Positions 10,643 through 20,518 of a stretch of 64,000 nt of DNA are shown piece by piece. The stretch lies in assembly GCA_030374735.1 (NCBI GenBank), contig JASCIV010000024.1, positions 1 through 64,000 on the forward strand. The letters run 5' to 3'. Numbering within the stretch: the stretch's first letter is position 1; the number at the start of each line of letters is the position of its first letter. Under the pieces are notes generated by a model. It was not told the origin of the DNA and did not search any database. It worked only from the letters and a program-made list of their open reading frames with translations. Made by a program: the position numbers and the translations under genes. This DNA is from Gracilaria caudata. Taxonomy: Eukaryota; Rhodophyta; Florideophyceae; Gracilariales; Gracilariaceae.

Positions 10643-10954
10643 TCACGGCAGCGCGCGGAGCACCATGGCAGCGTCCACATTCGGCGGGAGGTTCTGCACA
10701 ACCTGCTTCCTGGTCTCCTCTCTCAATCGATCGTGCGCACGATTCACGGCAGCAGCAACAAGTTCCTCGATCGCCTTCGGCGTTTCTTTCCCGATCGCGG
10801 ACGACAGATGCAGCTTTACTATGCGACCGTCCCCTGCCAGGGTGGCGCGCACGAGTCCCTGTCCGGCTTCGGCTTCTACTCTGGTCGACGACAGCGTCCG
10901 GCCGGCAGTGGATAACGCCTTCTTGAACACGTTACGAGATACGGAGGCAGACAT
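10643..10954 (-). CDS. YbaB/EbfC-family nucleoid-associated protein
   Basis: 103 residues matching the YbaB/EbfC core: 'VEAEAGQGLVRATLAGDGRI', a short beta region, then a helix with 'IEELVAAAVNRAHDRLREETRK' character and a tail with 'NLPP'. Bacterial members are dimeric DNA-binding proteins; plant plastid homologs (STIC2) exist. The first about 22 residues are basic and Ser/Thr-rich and could be a short targeting sequence, replacing the usual N-terminal helix of bacterial YbaB. Plastid location is inferred, not shown. The ATG at 10954 is clear. Confidence 0.72.
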   Translation of the reverse strand: MSASVSRNVFKKALSTAGRTLSSTRVEAEAGQGLVRATLAGDGRIVKLHLSSAIGKETPKAIEELVAAAVNRAHDRLREETRKQVVQNLPPNVDAAMVLRALP

Positions 10955-11628
10955 TGTTTGTTAGACGTGCGTAACTGCGAGCGTGGCGTGCGCGTTGATG
11001 AGGTTGCTAGCTGACGAAGCGTTTATCGACTGAGAGTTTAGCTGAGGGCGCGATTACCAAGAATGCCGCGATGAAAGAAGAGCGCAGTGCCGAGGGCTGA
11101 ATGTCTTTAAGTAGAGTGTACCAACACGACGCACAGCGCCAACAGGCACGTCGCCAAAACGTGCCGAAACAGCGCGCAAACGGAGCATTGTAATCCGCAG
11201 CCGGCCGCATGCGCCGTCCAAAACGCGTGCGGAACGATGCGTGCAGCCACAAACGCGCCATGCAACGTTGCCAGAAGCATCGAAGGCGGTCTGAAAAAGG
11301 CTGGAAGCAGACCGTTGCAAAGCAGCTGTTTCAAAAACGCAGTTGTGTAAGAAGATTAGGGTTCTGAGAGTGAGGGCTGCTGATTGATGGTCCTGAACGA
11401 GTCGACGCCGAATTTTTTGTGATTGGAGAAACGCTACGATCGCACAGCCAATCGAAACACGAGTTGTTGCCGAGATTGCTTGTAACTGGCGGACGTCGCA
11501 TGTTGGCTTCGAAATATCCGCGTACCATTGCGAGTTTCTGTGGCGCAGCGATCCGCAGCATCGCGCATGAAAGCGCGGGCGGCTCAGAAGTCTCGTAGCC
11601 ACGGAACAACAAACCATGCCTTTACGCT
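10955..11628. other. intergenic
   Basis: No supportable gene between YbaB and MsrB. Several minus-strand open frames overlap in different phases with no recognisable domain. Confidence 0.5.
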
Positions 11629-12213
11629 TCATAATACCTTTTCTTCCTCCTTGTCCACTGAGCCTTCCACGTACTTTACGCTTGCGCTGTTCACACAATG
11701 CCGTTCATTAGTCTTCGTGAATCTCTCACCTTCGAACACATGACCAAGATGACCACCGCATCTGTTACACATAATCTCTACTCGCACCATACCAAACGAA
11801 ACATCCCTCTCAATCTTGATACTATCCTTGTAGCATTTGTCAAACGCCGGCCATCCACATCCACTCTTGAACTTTGCCTGCGCGGAATACAACGCATTTC
11901 CACAAGCCCTGCACACAAAGTGTCCCTCCGTCGGATAAAACGCATCATACTCCCCGGTACCAGGATACTCAGTGCCCTTTTTCCGCAGAATCTTGTACTC
12001 TTGCGCCGTTAAAACTGATCGCCAGTCCGTGTCCGTCATTGAACCCACATCCTTTCCCTCCGGAACCTTGCCAACAGATGATGTACCAGCGTTTGCTTGC
12101 GACATTTTGAAGCGTCGACGAGCACAAATCGACCTCGTTGATGACAGCGATCGAAAAGGAACACGGGATGAAAGCGAAGTGAACAGCGACACACTGTTTA
12201 TGAACGCTGCCAT
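11629..12213 (-). CDS. msrB: peptide methionine-R-sulfoxide reductase, plastid-type
   Basis: 194 residues. The catalytic domain (about 60-182) has two zinc CxxC pairs (C101/C104 and C149/C152) and the catalytic C173 in RHCVNS. MsrB reduces methionine-R-sulfoxide in proteins, using thioredoxin or a similar donor. C119 (SGCGWP) lies at the position of the usual resolving Cys. The N-terminus MAAFINSVSLFTSLSS... is Ser/Arg-rich with Phe at position 4, matching red algal/glaucophyte plastid transit peptides. Import to the plastid is inferred. The ATG at 12213 is chosen for this reason; the frame stays open for another 260 codons upstream but loses any protein character. Confidence 0.93.
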   Translation of the reverse strand: MAAFINSVSLFTSLSSRVPFRSLSSTRSICARRRFKMSQANAGTSSVGKVPEGKDVGSMTDTDWRSVLTAQEYKILRKKGTEYPGTGEYDAFYPTEGHFVCRACGNALYSAQAKFKSGCGWPAFDKCYKDSIKIERDVSFGMVRVEIMCNRCGGHLGHVFEGERFTKTNERHCVNSASVKYVEGSVDKEEEKVL

Positions 12214-13270
12214 CACACCAACCCAAAGCACAGTCCTCCTCCCCGCCACGGGCCCGTATTTCCGTCGCGTGTTTTCGCGACACAAGCCTGCTTCACGCTG
12301 GCCAAATTCCTCTTTCGTTCCGCTTTCGTAGAAACCGATCTCCACGCACGTCTTCGACACTGCTGTGTTGTGCGTGCGCGCGCGAATATGGATGTGTGCC
12401 ACCTCGTGTGTCGGAAATTGCGAGCGTTGGCAGGTCGAAAAGCGGACCGAGTTTGCAGCAGAAATGCACACACTGTGCGGTTGACGTGCGACGTGTGCAA
12501 GGCAACGTTGTGGCCGTTGGTGCCTCTGCTGTGTGGCTGTGCGCATGCCACGCACTGTGCTCGATGCCCTCCCCACGTCACGTGCACGCGCTTCTGATTC
12601 GGCGCTTCGACTCTCCCGAAACTCGTCGAGACTCGACACGCACAGTGTCGCTGTCATGTGATGATTCCCGCACTTTCCGTGAGCAGGCTGCTTTCGGATC
12701 ATTATGGTGCGACAACATGTCGCCAGTACTGCGGCGTTTCTCTCTCCTTGGCGTAGGAGTTCTGCTTGGCGAGACAACAAGCTGTTGGTTGTTGCGTGAA
12801 AGTCCTTCCATTTAGTTATCTTGACTGCACCCTTGTTGCGAGCAAGTTGCAACGAGCTCCAATCTTCGTACACATCGGGGTCATGCTCTCCACATTGTCG
12901 TTCAACTCGCAGCACCACGTCCGCCCGCCGCCTGCTTCTGAACGATGTGCGAGAACAATGAAAGCTAAGCAGAGTTACCATCGTACTGCCTTCCCCAATC
13001 AAAGCTTTATCGCTCTGTCATCCAATTAAACGCGGCACGAGGTTTGCAAGGCAGAATGAGCTCGGGCTCGGTTCGACTACAGCCGCCTGCAATTAAAAGT
13101 GCACAGCAATCCAATAATTTACGTTTAACTGCTTGCACATTGCCAACGAGTTTGGAGCAAGGTCCATACCATCGTGGCTCATTACCACACTCTGTTTGGG
13201 ATGAAGGGGAACGGGTACCTTCGAAAGAACCGGTGTTGAAAAGGTATAAAGCATGCGCGGAGTTTTGCTT

Positions 13271-13318
13271 CTCATGCTCTCGCTCATGCTCTCGCTCTCG
13301 CTCTCTCTCTATCTCTCG
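13271..13318. repeat. CT/CG-rich simple repeat
   Basis: Tandem CATGCTCTCG and CTCTCG units grading into CTCTCTCT. A 48-bp low-complexity tract. Confidence 0.85.
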
Positions 13319-13346
13319 TTTACGAAGCGTGCACGTCAATTACTCG

Positions 13347-13389
13347 TACGCGGGGGTTTGCTAAAGGCCCCAACACCTATAACACCTCT
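13347..13389 (+). repeat. 43-bp dispersed repeat, copy 1
   Basis: Shares TACGCG(G/A)GGGTTTGCT and CCCCAACACCTAT(A/G)ACACCTCT with 34657-34699. More diverged inverted copies lie at 49861-49895 and 54283-54328. No coding content. Confidence 0.7.
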
Positions 13390-13666
13390 ATATCGTAGCC
13401 ATCGACTACAAATTAGCAGCCGTGCTACACACACTGGGCTCCAACAAGAAAGCGTCAGGCCCCTAGGATGTTTTCGGCTTCTTCCAGAGCGTTTCGTCAC
13501 CATGCTTATCGCCTTCTTTCTTCTTCTGTATTTTGGATAACAGCCTTCAATTACTAGGCTGAAGTAAAGAAGAAGACGAAGACATCGCCTTCTTCATCAG
13601 CTTAATTTCTTCATTCAAACTCTAGAGACCGTCGGCTAAGGGGCACACCACGACAAGGTGCTCCGC

Positions 13667-14158
13667 ATGTACCACGTTGGCCGTTCAAGAAACCATGATC
13701 GGCGTCCTTACCACTCAATCCTCAGATCAATTGGCGAGATCAGGCGCAAGAACCGGCCCGTAGCCTTTCACCGTCATCCGACCCCAGTGCAGTCCCTCCG
13801 AGAAAAACCATGGAAAATCCCACGTCCAGTGGCTCCTTCGGAGCTCTTCCTTCAGAGGGAAAACTTCAGGGAAACGGCGGTAGAATCTTCCTCCGATGAC
13901 CGGCTTGTGACATACTGCATGCATGTAGCTAGATCGGGTCATTTTACCGACATGCCACCTCGGTCCGCGAGGGCGACCGGCAAGCTGACAGATCGCTTGG
14001 ACGAGTTTAACGACCTCCCGGCTCTCGCTCTCGCTCTCTCTCCTTGTCAAACACATGTAGTTGACAGAGATCAATCTCGGGCTCCCTTGATTCAATTTGA
14101 GAGGGCGCTTGTCATCCCGAACTTCGACGTTGGCTTCAAGCTCCGTGTCACAAACTGA
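13667..14158. other. long open frames on both strands, nature unknown
   Basis: The plus strand has an ATG-to-stop frame of 163 codons. The minus strand is open from about 14193 to 13727 without an ATG at its start, giving a Trp/Phe-rich, coding-like sequence (for example 'HWTWDFPWFFSEGLHWG'). Neither is recognised. It ends 44 bp before the hAT MITE. It could be an exon of an intron-containing minus-strand gene, a decayed gene, or a structured RNA. I cannot choose between the strands. Confidence 0.3.
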
Positions 14159-14202
14159 GCTCCCTACATAGCCGACGTTGTTACATAGGCTTCAAGCCAA
14201 GA

Positions 14203-14702
14203 CAGGGGTGCAAGCAATTCAATTGCGATTGATTGGAAACAAAATCGCAATCATTGCAATCGAACAGCTTTCTACTCTACGTAGCAATTGAGATTGCGAT
14301 TGCAACTTTGAAGGTAATCCGAATTGCAATTGCAGCTCTCAGAGCAATCACAAGCAATCAACGACGACAAAGTAGTACATTCTGGTTCTTACAACCACAA
14401 GCAACACCTAACAAACGACGAACTGTGAGTGAAACCTTTGATAAACCGTTATTTAACAGTGGTTTCTCCTCAGTAGTGTAGGCACAACGTTCTTTTAAAA
14501 TAGAGAAGAGAACTTAAAACTGCCTTTAGAAGACCTTGCGGGATAATATCCTTCTCTTCTTACTAGTTTTGAAGCAATCGATGACACAATTTCTACCGCA
14601 CCGCAATCGATGCTGCGATTGCAACGTTAGCAGCAATTGAATTGCAATCATTCTGTGAGAATGCAATCGATTGCGTGAGCAATCGATTTCGTTGCACCCC
14701 TG
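14203..14702. mobile_element. hAT-type MITE, 500 bp
   Basis: Bounded by 11-bp terminal inverted repeats CAGGGGTGCAA ... TTGCACCCCTG, the typical hAT end. It is flanked by an 8-bp target duplication AGCCAAG(A/C): 14195-14202 and 14703-14710, 7 of 8 identical. The inside is packed with GCAATC/GATTGC motifs in both orientations, near both ends, like hAT subterminal transposase sites. No transposase frame is present, so it is non-autonomous. Confidence 0.9.
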
Positions 14703-14710
14703 AGCCAAGC

Positions 14711-15799
14711 GAAGTGAGCGATCACAGTTCATTCAGTAGCAGCGTTCCGGACTCCTTCATATTTATCCTTCGCGCTACCAAAGACACAGACCACACTCCT
14801 GGTCACAGCTTACAATGATGGCGCGAGAATATGTACAGTCATTACCTTGAGATATAGCTGTTGCTCGCTACCATGGTCTCAGCAGTCGTCCTCAGAAAGC
14901 CGAAAAGTGTTCTCATTTCGAATGCCACTAGAGCGGAAGCGCTGTGGCTGCTGCTGATGTGACAATAATTATACGTTGGTCTAGTCTACCTAGAGGCAAC
15001 TTGTCCTTCTAGCCGTCTGATCCGCACGAGGAACTGTGCAATTTGAACTCGTTTGTTTTAACTTCTTTTAACTTCAATTCAGGTCAGTGTTCCTCAAGGC
15101 TATTGTCCAATGCGTCAGGAAAGTATTCTTCATTTCAGCTTGACAAGTATGCACGCAATCGCTGCTGGCCGACAGTAGATCGTTTTATGGTCCTCTGGTT
15201 AGCTCCGTGCTTCGATAGAGAGGAGAAAGAAAGATGTGGACGATTACTGAGATGAAACGAAAACGATTCGGGAAGGTCCAAGAGCGTTAAAAGCACAATC
15301 AGTTATGGTCCTTGATGAAACGTGCAAGTTCGTATCTAATCAGCTGGACATTTGGATTGTACGTAGTGGTAGAACCGCGGCCTGAACGTTCATGTCTGAT
15401 AAGAAGCAAAACACTAGAGCTCCTGGAACGTATTGATATATTGATTTCCTTCTCAGGAAGATAATCAAATGTTCAACGTATAAGTTTGTCCAAGTTTTGC
15501 ATTTGACGTACGCATAAGCTTCATCTTGTGGAAAACTACCTAGACAACAAAATTCTACGAGTGTGCGCTGGGGGTTAGAAGAGATTGCGAGCACGTCGTC
15601 TTTCGTTGCATTGGCAACCGCTAGTCGGCGTGTGAGTCTTTCGCGGTTAACGCGAATACCAAAAAAGTCGCTCAGAGAGCTAATAATCGAAGCACCACAT
15701 CGAATTCTGGCCTTTGTAGGGAGAGAGAAATATTTGTAGTATTTCTCAGTTGTGGGAGGAAGTAGAGCACAACTTCTACACTAAAGAAGAAACTTATCC

Positions 15800-15869
<70 letters not shown>

Positions 15870-16766
15870 CTTGGTCAATATCCTCTCGTACGTATGCGTA
15901 CTTGTCCCTTAACATGTGAACATTGAAAATCTCGAGAACTAAATCATGACTAATCTCCTACGTGAGTCTTGTAGATAGGGAATTATTTGATGGACTGCAA
16001 AGGCTTTCAGCTTTCCGTGAGACTGTCTCTGTCTCTGAATCGAGACGTAGATAACGCGTGGCGGAGAGATTGGTCGAGTCCCAGTAGAACCAAGCCCACT
16101 TCTTCATTCCTAGCCCTTCGGACAATCCGGTGTGACAAACCAATGCAAAATGAGCTGGACTGGGTGTTCGACTCTGGTTGGCAGTGTTCTACCTTCCAAT
16201 ACACACAGCTCTTCACTGCCATTTGTTGTCGTAAATTGACTTCCAACAAGCATTCGAAGTGAGACAGGTAATCCCACTCTCCCCATCTTTCTTTCTTTCT
16301 CAAGGGAAAATACTGCATTCATTCCGAAGCTACCGTGAGAGAGTGAGGCACGCCGACCTTCCACTCTTCCTCACCTGTGCTAGTCATTTTTGCCTGCATT
16401 CGGTTCCGTTTCACATTAGAAAGTATGCATACCATCTTTCTTCGCAAAGACGTGTCACTCATTGTTCATCGATTGTTTCTTCGAATTGAATTGGTCATGT
16501 CTTGAAGTGGCGTCACGCAGATGAAGCACCGTTACTCTCACGTTGATTAGAGCATGTGGGAGAGTTCTGGGAGATAGCCATTCTCGTCGAGCACTACTAA
16601 TACACCCGGTTCCAAGCTTGTCTTTGCCGAATTGGCTTGCGCTCATCTTCACTTCCATCCTCACCGCCTTTCGCCAAAGCTCATCACTCACCCACCAACG
16701 ACACCTGATTATCAACTTTCGCATCCCGGCACTAGCGCACCACGTACCAAGCCCCCAACAACAAAA
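14711..16766. other. intergenic, 2 kb
   Basis: No supportable gene. It contains the (AG)31 microsatellite at 15803-15864 and short CTTT-rich tracts near 16290-16305. Open frames are short and occur on both strands. Confidence 0.55.
15803..15864. repeat. (AG)31 microsatellite
   Basis: 62 bp of uninterrupted AG dinucleotides, the longest perfect simple repeat in the window. Confidence 0.98.
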
Positions 16767-17195
16767 ATGTTCATCGAATTGGTTGCCGTCTTTGCTTCCC
16801 TGCTGGTGCCAACCGTACAACTGTTTCTGGTTGAGAAGCAACCTGAGGGATCAGATGAATCGGAAAATGAACCCCCCACCGAAACCCGCATAGAACGGGA
16901 AATAAGGGAACACGAGTTCACGAAATGCCTGCTGAACGAGAGTAGAGAAAGTGAACAAGAGCTCATGTCTCGCATCAACGAGCTCGAAGATCGTATTGCT
17001 CTGTCTGGTGGAGGTCGCAGAAGTGCCGCCATTAAGGTTTGCGAAGAAAGGGCCAAAAATTATATGCTGGGCGTGCAGAATGCCGAGCTTGAGAAAGGCA
17101 TTGAAGAAGCTTTTGAGTTGGTCGGAGCGCAACGTAATCCAGTCGTGCCTCTGGTTGCTGACCTTCATGGAATGGTTCAAGACTTGGTTCGGTAA
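16767..17195 (+). CDS. hypothetical small coiled-coil protein with N-terminal helix
   Basis: 142 residues. The first about 23 (MFIELVAVFASLLVPTVQLFLV) form a hydrophobic helix (signal anchor or signal peptide). A charged Glu/Arg-rich region (about 25-75) with coiled-coil character follows, then a helix-rich tail. Not recognised. It resembles the 55351-55791 protein in plan (short hydrophobic start plus charged helix), but I see no residue-level homology. The ATG at 16767 is preceded by ACAAAA, a good eukaryotic start context. Probably real; function unknown. Confidence 0.5.
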   Translation: MFIELVAVFASLLVPTVQLFLVEKQPEGSDESENEPPTETRIEREIREHEFTKCLLNESRESEQELMSRINELEDRIALSGGGRRSAAIKVCEERAKNYMLGVQNAELEKGIEEAFELVGAQRNPVVPLVADLHGMVQDLVR

Positions 17196-17797
17196 AGTCA
17201 TAAGAGGTTTTTACTTGATCAGCTGTGTGCAAATTGGCTGAATCCCGTCGAGTTCAATCGTCTGACATTCCGTTAACCAAGAAGAAGATGTGCCCGATTT
17301 GGCACATAACAAGTAGGCAGAGGTATTTGGAGTTGTGAATGCGTGCGCGGCGCTGGAGATGTTGAGCAGGCGATCAGAGACAGGGAGATCTCTTCTTCTT
17401 CTTCTTATTCCAAAGGTGTTTGGAGTTATAGGTACGAAGTTGGTAAAGCTGAGCAAGCAAGCAAGCAGGAGTTCAGATGCAATGAGGAGCTTAACAAAAG
17501 CCAGTCGTCTGCACCTGCGAAGATGATGGGCGTGCAGATCACGGATAGTAACACTGGGCAAATTCTCCACAGAGACTACCGCGCACTTGACAGTTCCCTG
17601 GGGCGCAAATGCCATGAAGCGAAGGTACAAAGCAAGGTAAGAGGGATAGCGCTACCCTTCGTACGTTCTATTCTCAGAATGGGGTGATAGATAAAATAAC
17701 TGGTTCGAAGCACAGCCTGTGCCCTGAATTAAATTAAATTTTACAACATTCTACCGAAGGTATAATATAATATTGTGCTGGGTCAAAAAAAGAGATC
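17196..17797. other. intergenic between coiled-coil gene and tRNA
   Basis: No gene supported. It contains a short CTT repeat (about 17393-17408). The pol III terminator of the tRNA gene is at its right edge. Confidence 0.5.
17785..17791 (-). terminator. RNA polymerase III terminator (T7)
   Basis: Seven T residues on the minus strand starting 6 bp past the discriminator base of the tRNA-Val gene. Confidence 0.85.
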
Positions 17798-17871
17798 TAC
17801 TCTCGAGGAGGGTCGAACTCCTGACCTCCAGCATGTTAGGCTGGCGCTCTAACCAACTGAGCTACGAGAGC
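17798..17871 (-). tRNA. tRNA-Val(AAC)
   Basis: A 74-nt cloverleaf. The acceptor stem GCTCTCG/CGAGAGT closes with one G-T pair at the end and is followed by discriminator A. The D-arm holds the A-box-like TAGCTCAGTTGG. The anticodon stem CCAGC/GCTGG carries loop CTAACAT with anticodon AAC (window 17835-17837). The T-arm holds AGTTCGACCC (B box). No intron and no encoded CCA, as expected for a nuclear gene. Confidence 0.96.
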
Positions 17872-18144
17872 TACCGTCGCACACTGCTGTGTGCGCAAAG
17901 AATTTTGCATTATTATATCCGTAGTATGCGATCTTCATTGGTTGCGTCGCAGGCTTTCCAGGCAGGCAGCTGACACCGCATCCGTCCGCGCACCCGGGCG
18001 CAACTTCGTCCTCATACGCATGCTCCGTGCAAAGCTCAACCCCTCCGCGACGCATCGGCAGCTCGGCCCACCGCGCCGCCTTCGTGCGCCGCATACATCC
18101 ATCGCAGCTCTCATCTGCCGCCTCTGTGCCGAATCTACTTCGAC

Positions 18145-19596
18145 ATGCACCGCGTTCAACTCCCTTTCCTTCTTTGCCTTCTCGCCTGTTCCCTCGCGCT
18201 ACCAATCACTAAAACCTCCTTCGAAACAAATCTGCTTCCGCTTCACGAACGTAATGCACAATCTCAACTTACTCTGCAAAATATGGACAACATTGCTCCA
18301 GCAGTCTCTAATGCTACGGCTACGGCTATAGCAAAAGCGAACGCTATCCTGCTGCACTATTCAGATGCGCTGCGCATAATCGCCATACCCACCGGTATTT
18401 CCATCTCGTTCTTTGGCTACTTTCTGTTGGCACCCGTTCTGTTCCTGGCCGCGTTTGTGTCAGGTGGTGGTTTATGTTTCGTGGCAGTGTCTTCAGTATT
18501 GCACGAAGACACTCCAGCAGCCGCGTGGATCTCCATCGCAGCCATGTTACTAGGTGGCGCAATGTTGGGTTTCATAGCTTTAAGAGCGCTCAATTTTGGA
18601 ATGTTCGCTGTCGGCGCTGCGCTTGGTGTCATTCTGGCTTCTTGTTTCAAGACGACTGTGATTGCGTCTGCGTATCCGGCCGATCCCGAGCTCGCCTTTA
18701 TCGTTACCGCAGCCGTTGCGGGGCTCATTTTCGGTTTACTAGCTATCTGCCTTCAGAAGCAAATGCTCATCTTCAGTACTGCGTACGCTGGCAGCGCTGC
18801 CGCTACGTTTGGAGTTGGTCATTTTGCAGGTCATTTTCCTACCACGGACGATCTTGCGAAGGCGGAAGCGGGCCATCTTAACGCCTGGCTTGTGCTTTAT
18901 ATCTTGCTTGCTTTGTGCCTCGGAACTGCAGGTATGATGTTTCAGTTCTGGCTTTCGCAGAACAAACCGATGCCGGAGTATGCTCCTCGCGATCGTCGAC
19001 GGAGAAGGCGACGTGTTCGAACAAATTCTTTTGATACATGGTCTGATCATGAAGACGATTGGGCTGATGATGTTTACGTCGAGACAGTTCCACTGCCTGC
19101 GTCACGTCGCAAAATGTTTAGACCATCTTCTCGTGCCGTTGTTGCGAAACAACCACAAGTCGTGCTTCAACAGGTAGCTACTTCTGACAATCCTGCACAG
19201 GTCTCGGCTCATCTGGCTCAGAGTTCATGGGACACTGCAGCACATGACGTTCAAGAAAGCACGCAGGACTCTTTTGAACAACCTGCGGAAGAAAATATGC
19301 GTTATGATTCATTCGTGCACATGGCGTCACCTCTAAGCATTGTTGATGCTTCGAATCATGGTAGAGATGGCAATGAACAAAGTCACTTTCAGCCGCAGAA
19401 GACTCCAACTGTGTTTGGTCATACCGAACCAAAATACATACGTGGCCTTAAGCTTCCTACTGACCAGCTGGCAGACGTTGATGCACCGTTGGAAACCGTG
19501 GAGCGTAAACGAGATGTGGAGGATAGTGTTCCAGCTGCTTTGGTTGACTTATCTCTTGAAAGCGATCATGAAAACGTTCCTGTTAAAGTGCACTAG
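18145..19596 (+). CDS. TMEM198/DUF4203-like membrane protein with signal peptide and acidic tail
   Basis: 483 residues. A signal peptide (about 1-20, MHRVQLPFLLCLLACSLALP) and a short luminal segment with an NAT sequon precede about seven hydrophobic helices (about 75-280). An Arg8-rich stop-transfer segment follows (about 281-293), then a long, polar, probably cytosolic tail of about 190 residues. The membrane core, with paired helices and small-residue (G/A) faces, resembles the TMEM198/DUF4203 family and the shorter protein at 2860-3507. The tail has no recognised domain. Function is unknown. The ATG at 18145 is supported by the signal peptide. It lies 273 bp from the tRNA gene, on the opposite strand. 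Confidence 0.65.
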   Translation: MHRVQLPFLLCLLACSLALPITKTSFETNLLPLHERNAQSQLTLQNMDNIAPAVSNATATAIAKANAILLHYSDALRIIAIPTGISISFFGYFLLAPVLFLAAFVSGGGLCFVAVSSVLHEDTPAAAWISIAAMLLGGAMLGFIALRALNFGMFAVGAALGVILASCFKTTVIASAYPADPELAFIVTAAVAGLIFGLLAICLQKQMLIFSTAYAGSAAATFGVGHFAGHFPTTDDLAKAEAGHLNAWLVLYILLALCLGTAGMMFQFWLSQNKPMPEYAPRDRRRRRRRVRTNSFDTWSDHEDDWADDVYVETVPLPASRRKMFRPSSRAVVAKQPQVVLQQVATSDNPAQVSAHLAQSSWDTAAHDVQESTQDSFEQPAEENMRYDSFVHMASPLSIVDASNHGRDGNEQSHFQPQKTPTVFGHTEPKYIRGLKLPTDQLADVDAPLETVERKRDVEDSVPAALVDLSLESDHENVPVKVH

Positions 19597-20518
19597 GATT
19601 TTAGTTTGCAAGCAACAGTGAATTCGATTGCGCAACATCTAACTTTAGCCTTCAGTTTGCACGTGCGACGTTCTCGATATGCTCTCACTATGAGTTCTAT
19701 GATAACTCCTTGTGCGAAAAATGGTGACAAGGCTTTGGTAACGCGATGGAAGCGTTGAAGCATGGACTGGAAGGAGGAAGAGCGTTTTCTGTATCGTGTG
19801 TTAACATGAGCGCAGGTTGAGTTATCTGCATTGTAGCCATTACTTTTCGTGCCTAAGATTCTGGGAGTCCAACAACGCGATATCGCAATGACATGTGGCA
19901 AAACTGGCCATCCATCTGTGTTCCGAGACACTCGTCGAGTTTGCGTTAGAGTGGACGTCATGGAACCTGACTCTCTCTCACGTCTAAAGGAGTGAGCTCG
20001 GAGTTGGTTTCATTTCTGCGGTGGATATCGTATGTCCTATTAACATGTCTTTGTGATACATACCCATGGGGAGAGATTTCGTCTCTAAGATACAGTTCGT
20101 ATAGTCAATAAGGTGTGTGCAAAACCACTTCGAAGGTGAGTTGTCACAGTTCGATGTGCTTGCAGTCAGTCAGACACGAAGCCCAGATTCTCTTGTCCAA
20201 ATCTCGTTTCTCATGCTTGGAGCGGCACACTGTACGCGCAAAAGGTAGTGTCCCGTGTGAGTCTTTCGAGACTACGCTGTGGTTTCTTGACAACTGCTCT
20301 ATGCTCGAATGAAAATTAGTACTCTCCTTGGACGGGAACTGATCGAAGTGTTATATGCCGGCCTCCCTCTTTACTTGGTATGTCGCAGATAGATGAAGTA
20401 TATCTTTGTTCAACATAGAAAAGGCACGAGAAACTGCGTCGTGGTTTCCGATGGAACTCAATCCCGGAGGGCCATATTGGTCTCTAGTTCGAAATAAGCC
20501 TTTCACAAACGCGATGCA
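19597..20518. other. intergenic
   Basis: Between convergent genes; no gene or RNA recognised. Moderately AT-rich. Confidence 0.55.

Larger units (their letters stand above)
12214..13666. other. intergenic
   Basis: Gene-poor. It holds the CTCTCG/CATGCTCTCG low-complexity run (13271-13318) and one copy of the 43-bp repeat family (13347-13389). Near 13575-13612 a GAAGAAGACGAAG run is followed by its rough inverse CGCCTTCTTC. Confidence 0.55.

Noticed and set aside
12214..13002. N-terminal extension of MsrB by about 260 codons
   Set aside because: The added sequence is low in protein character and the MAAFINS start gives a good transit peptide.
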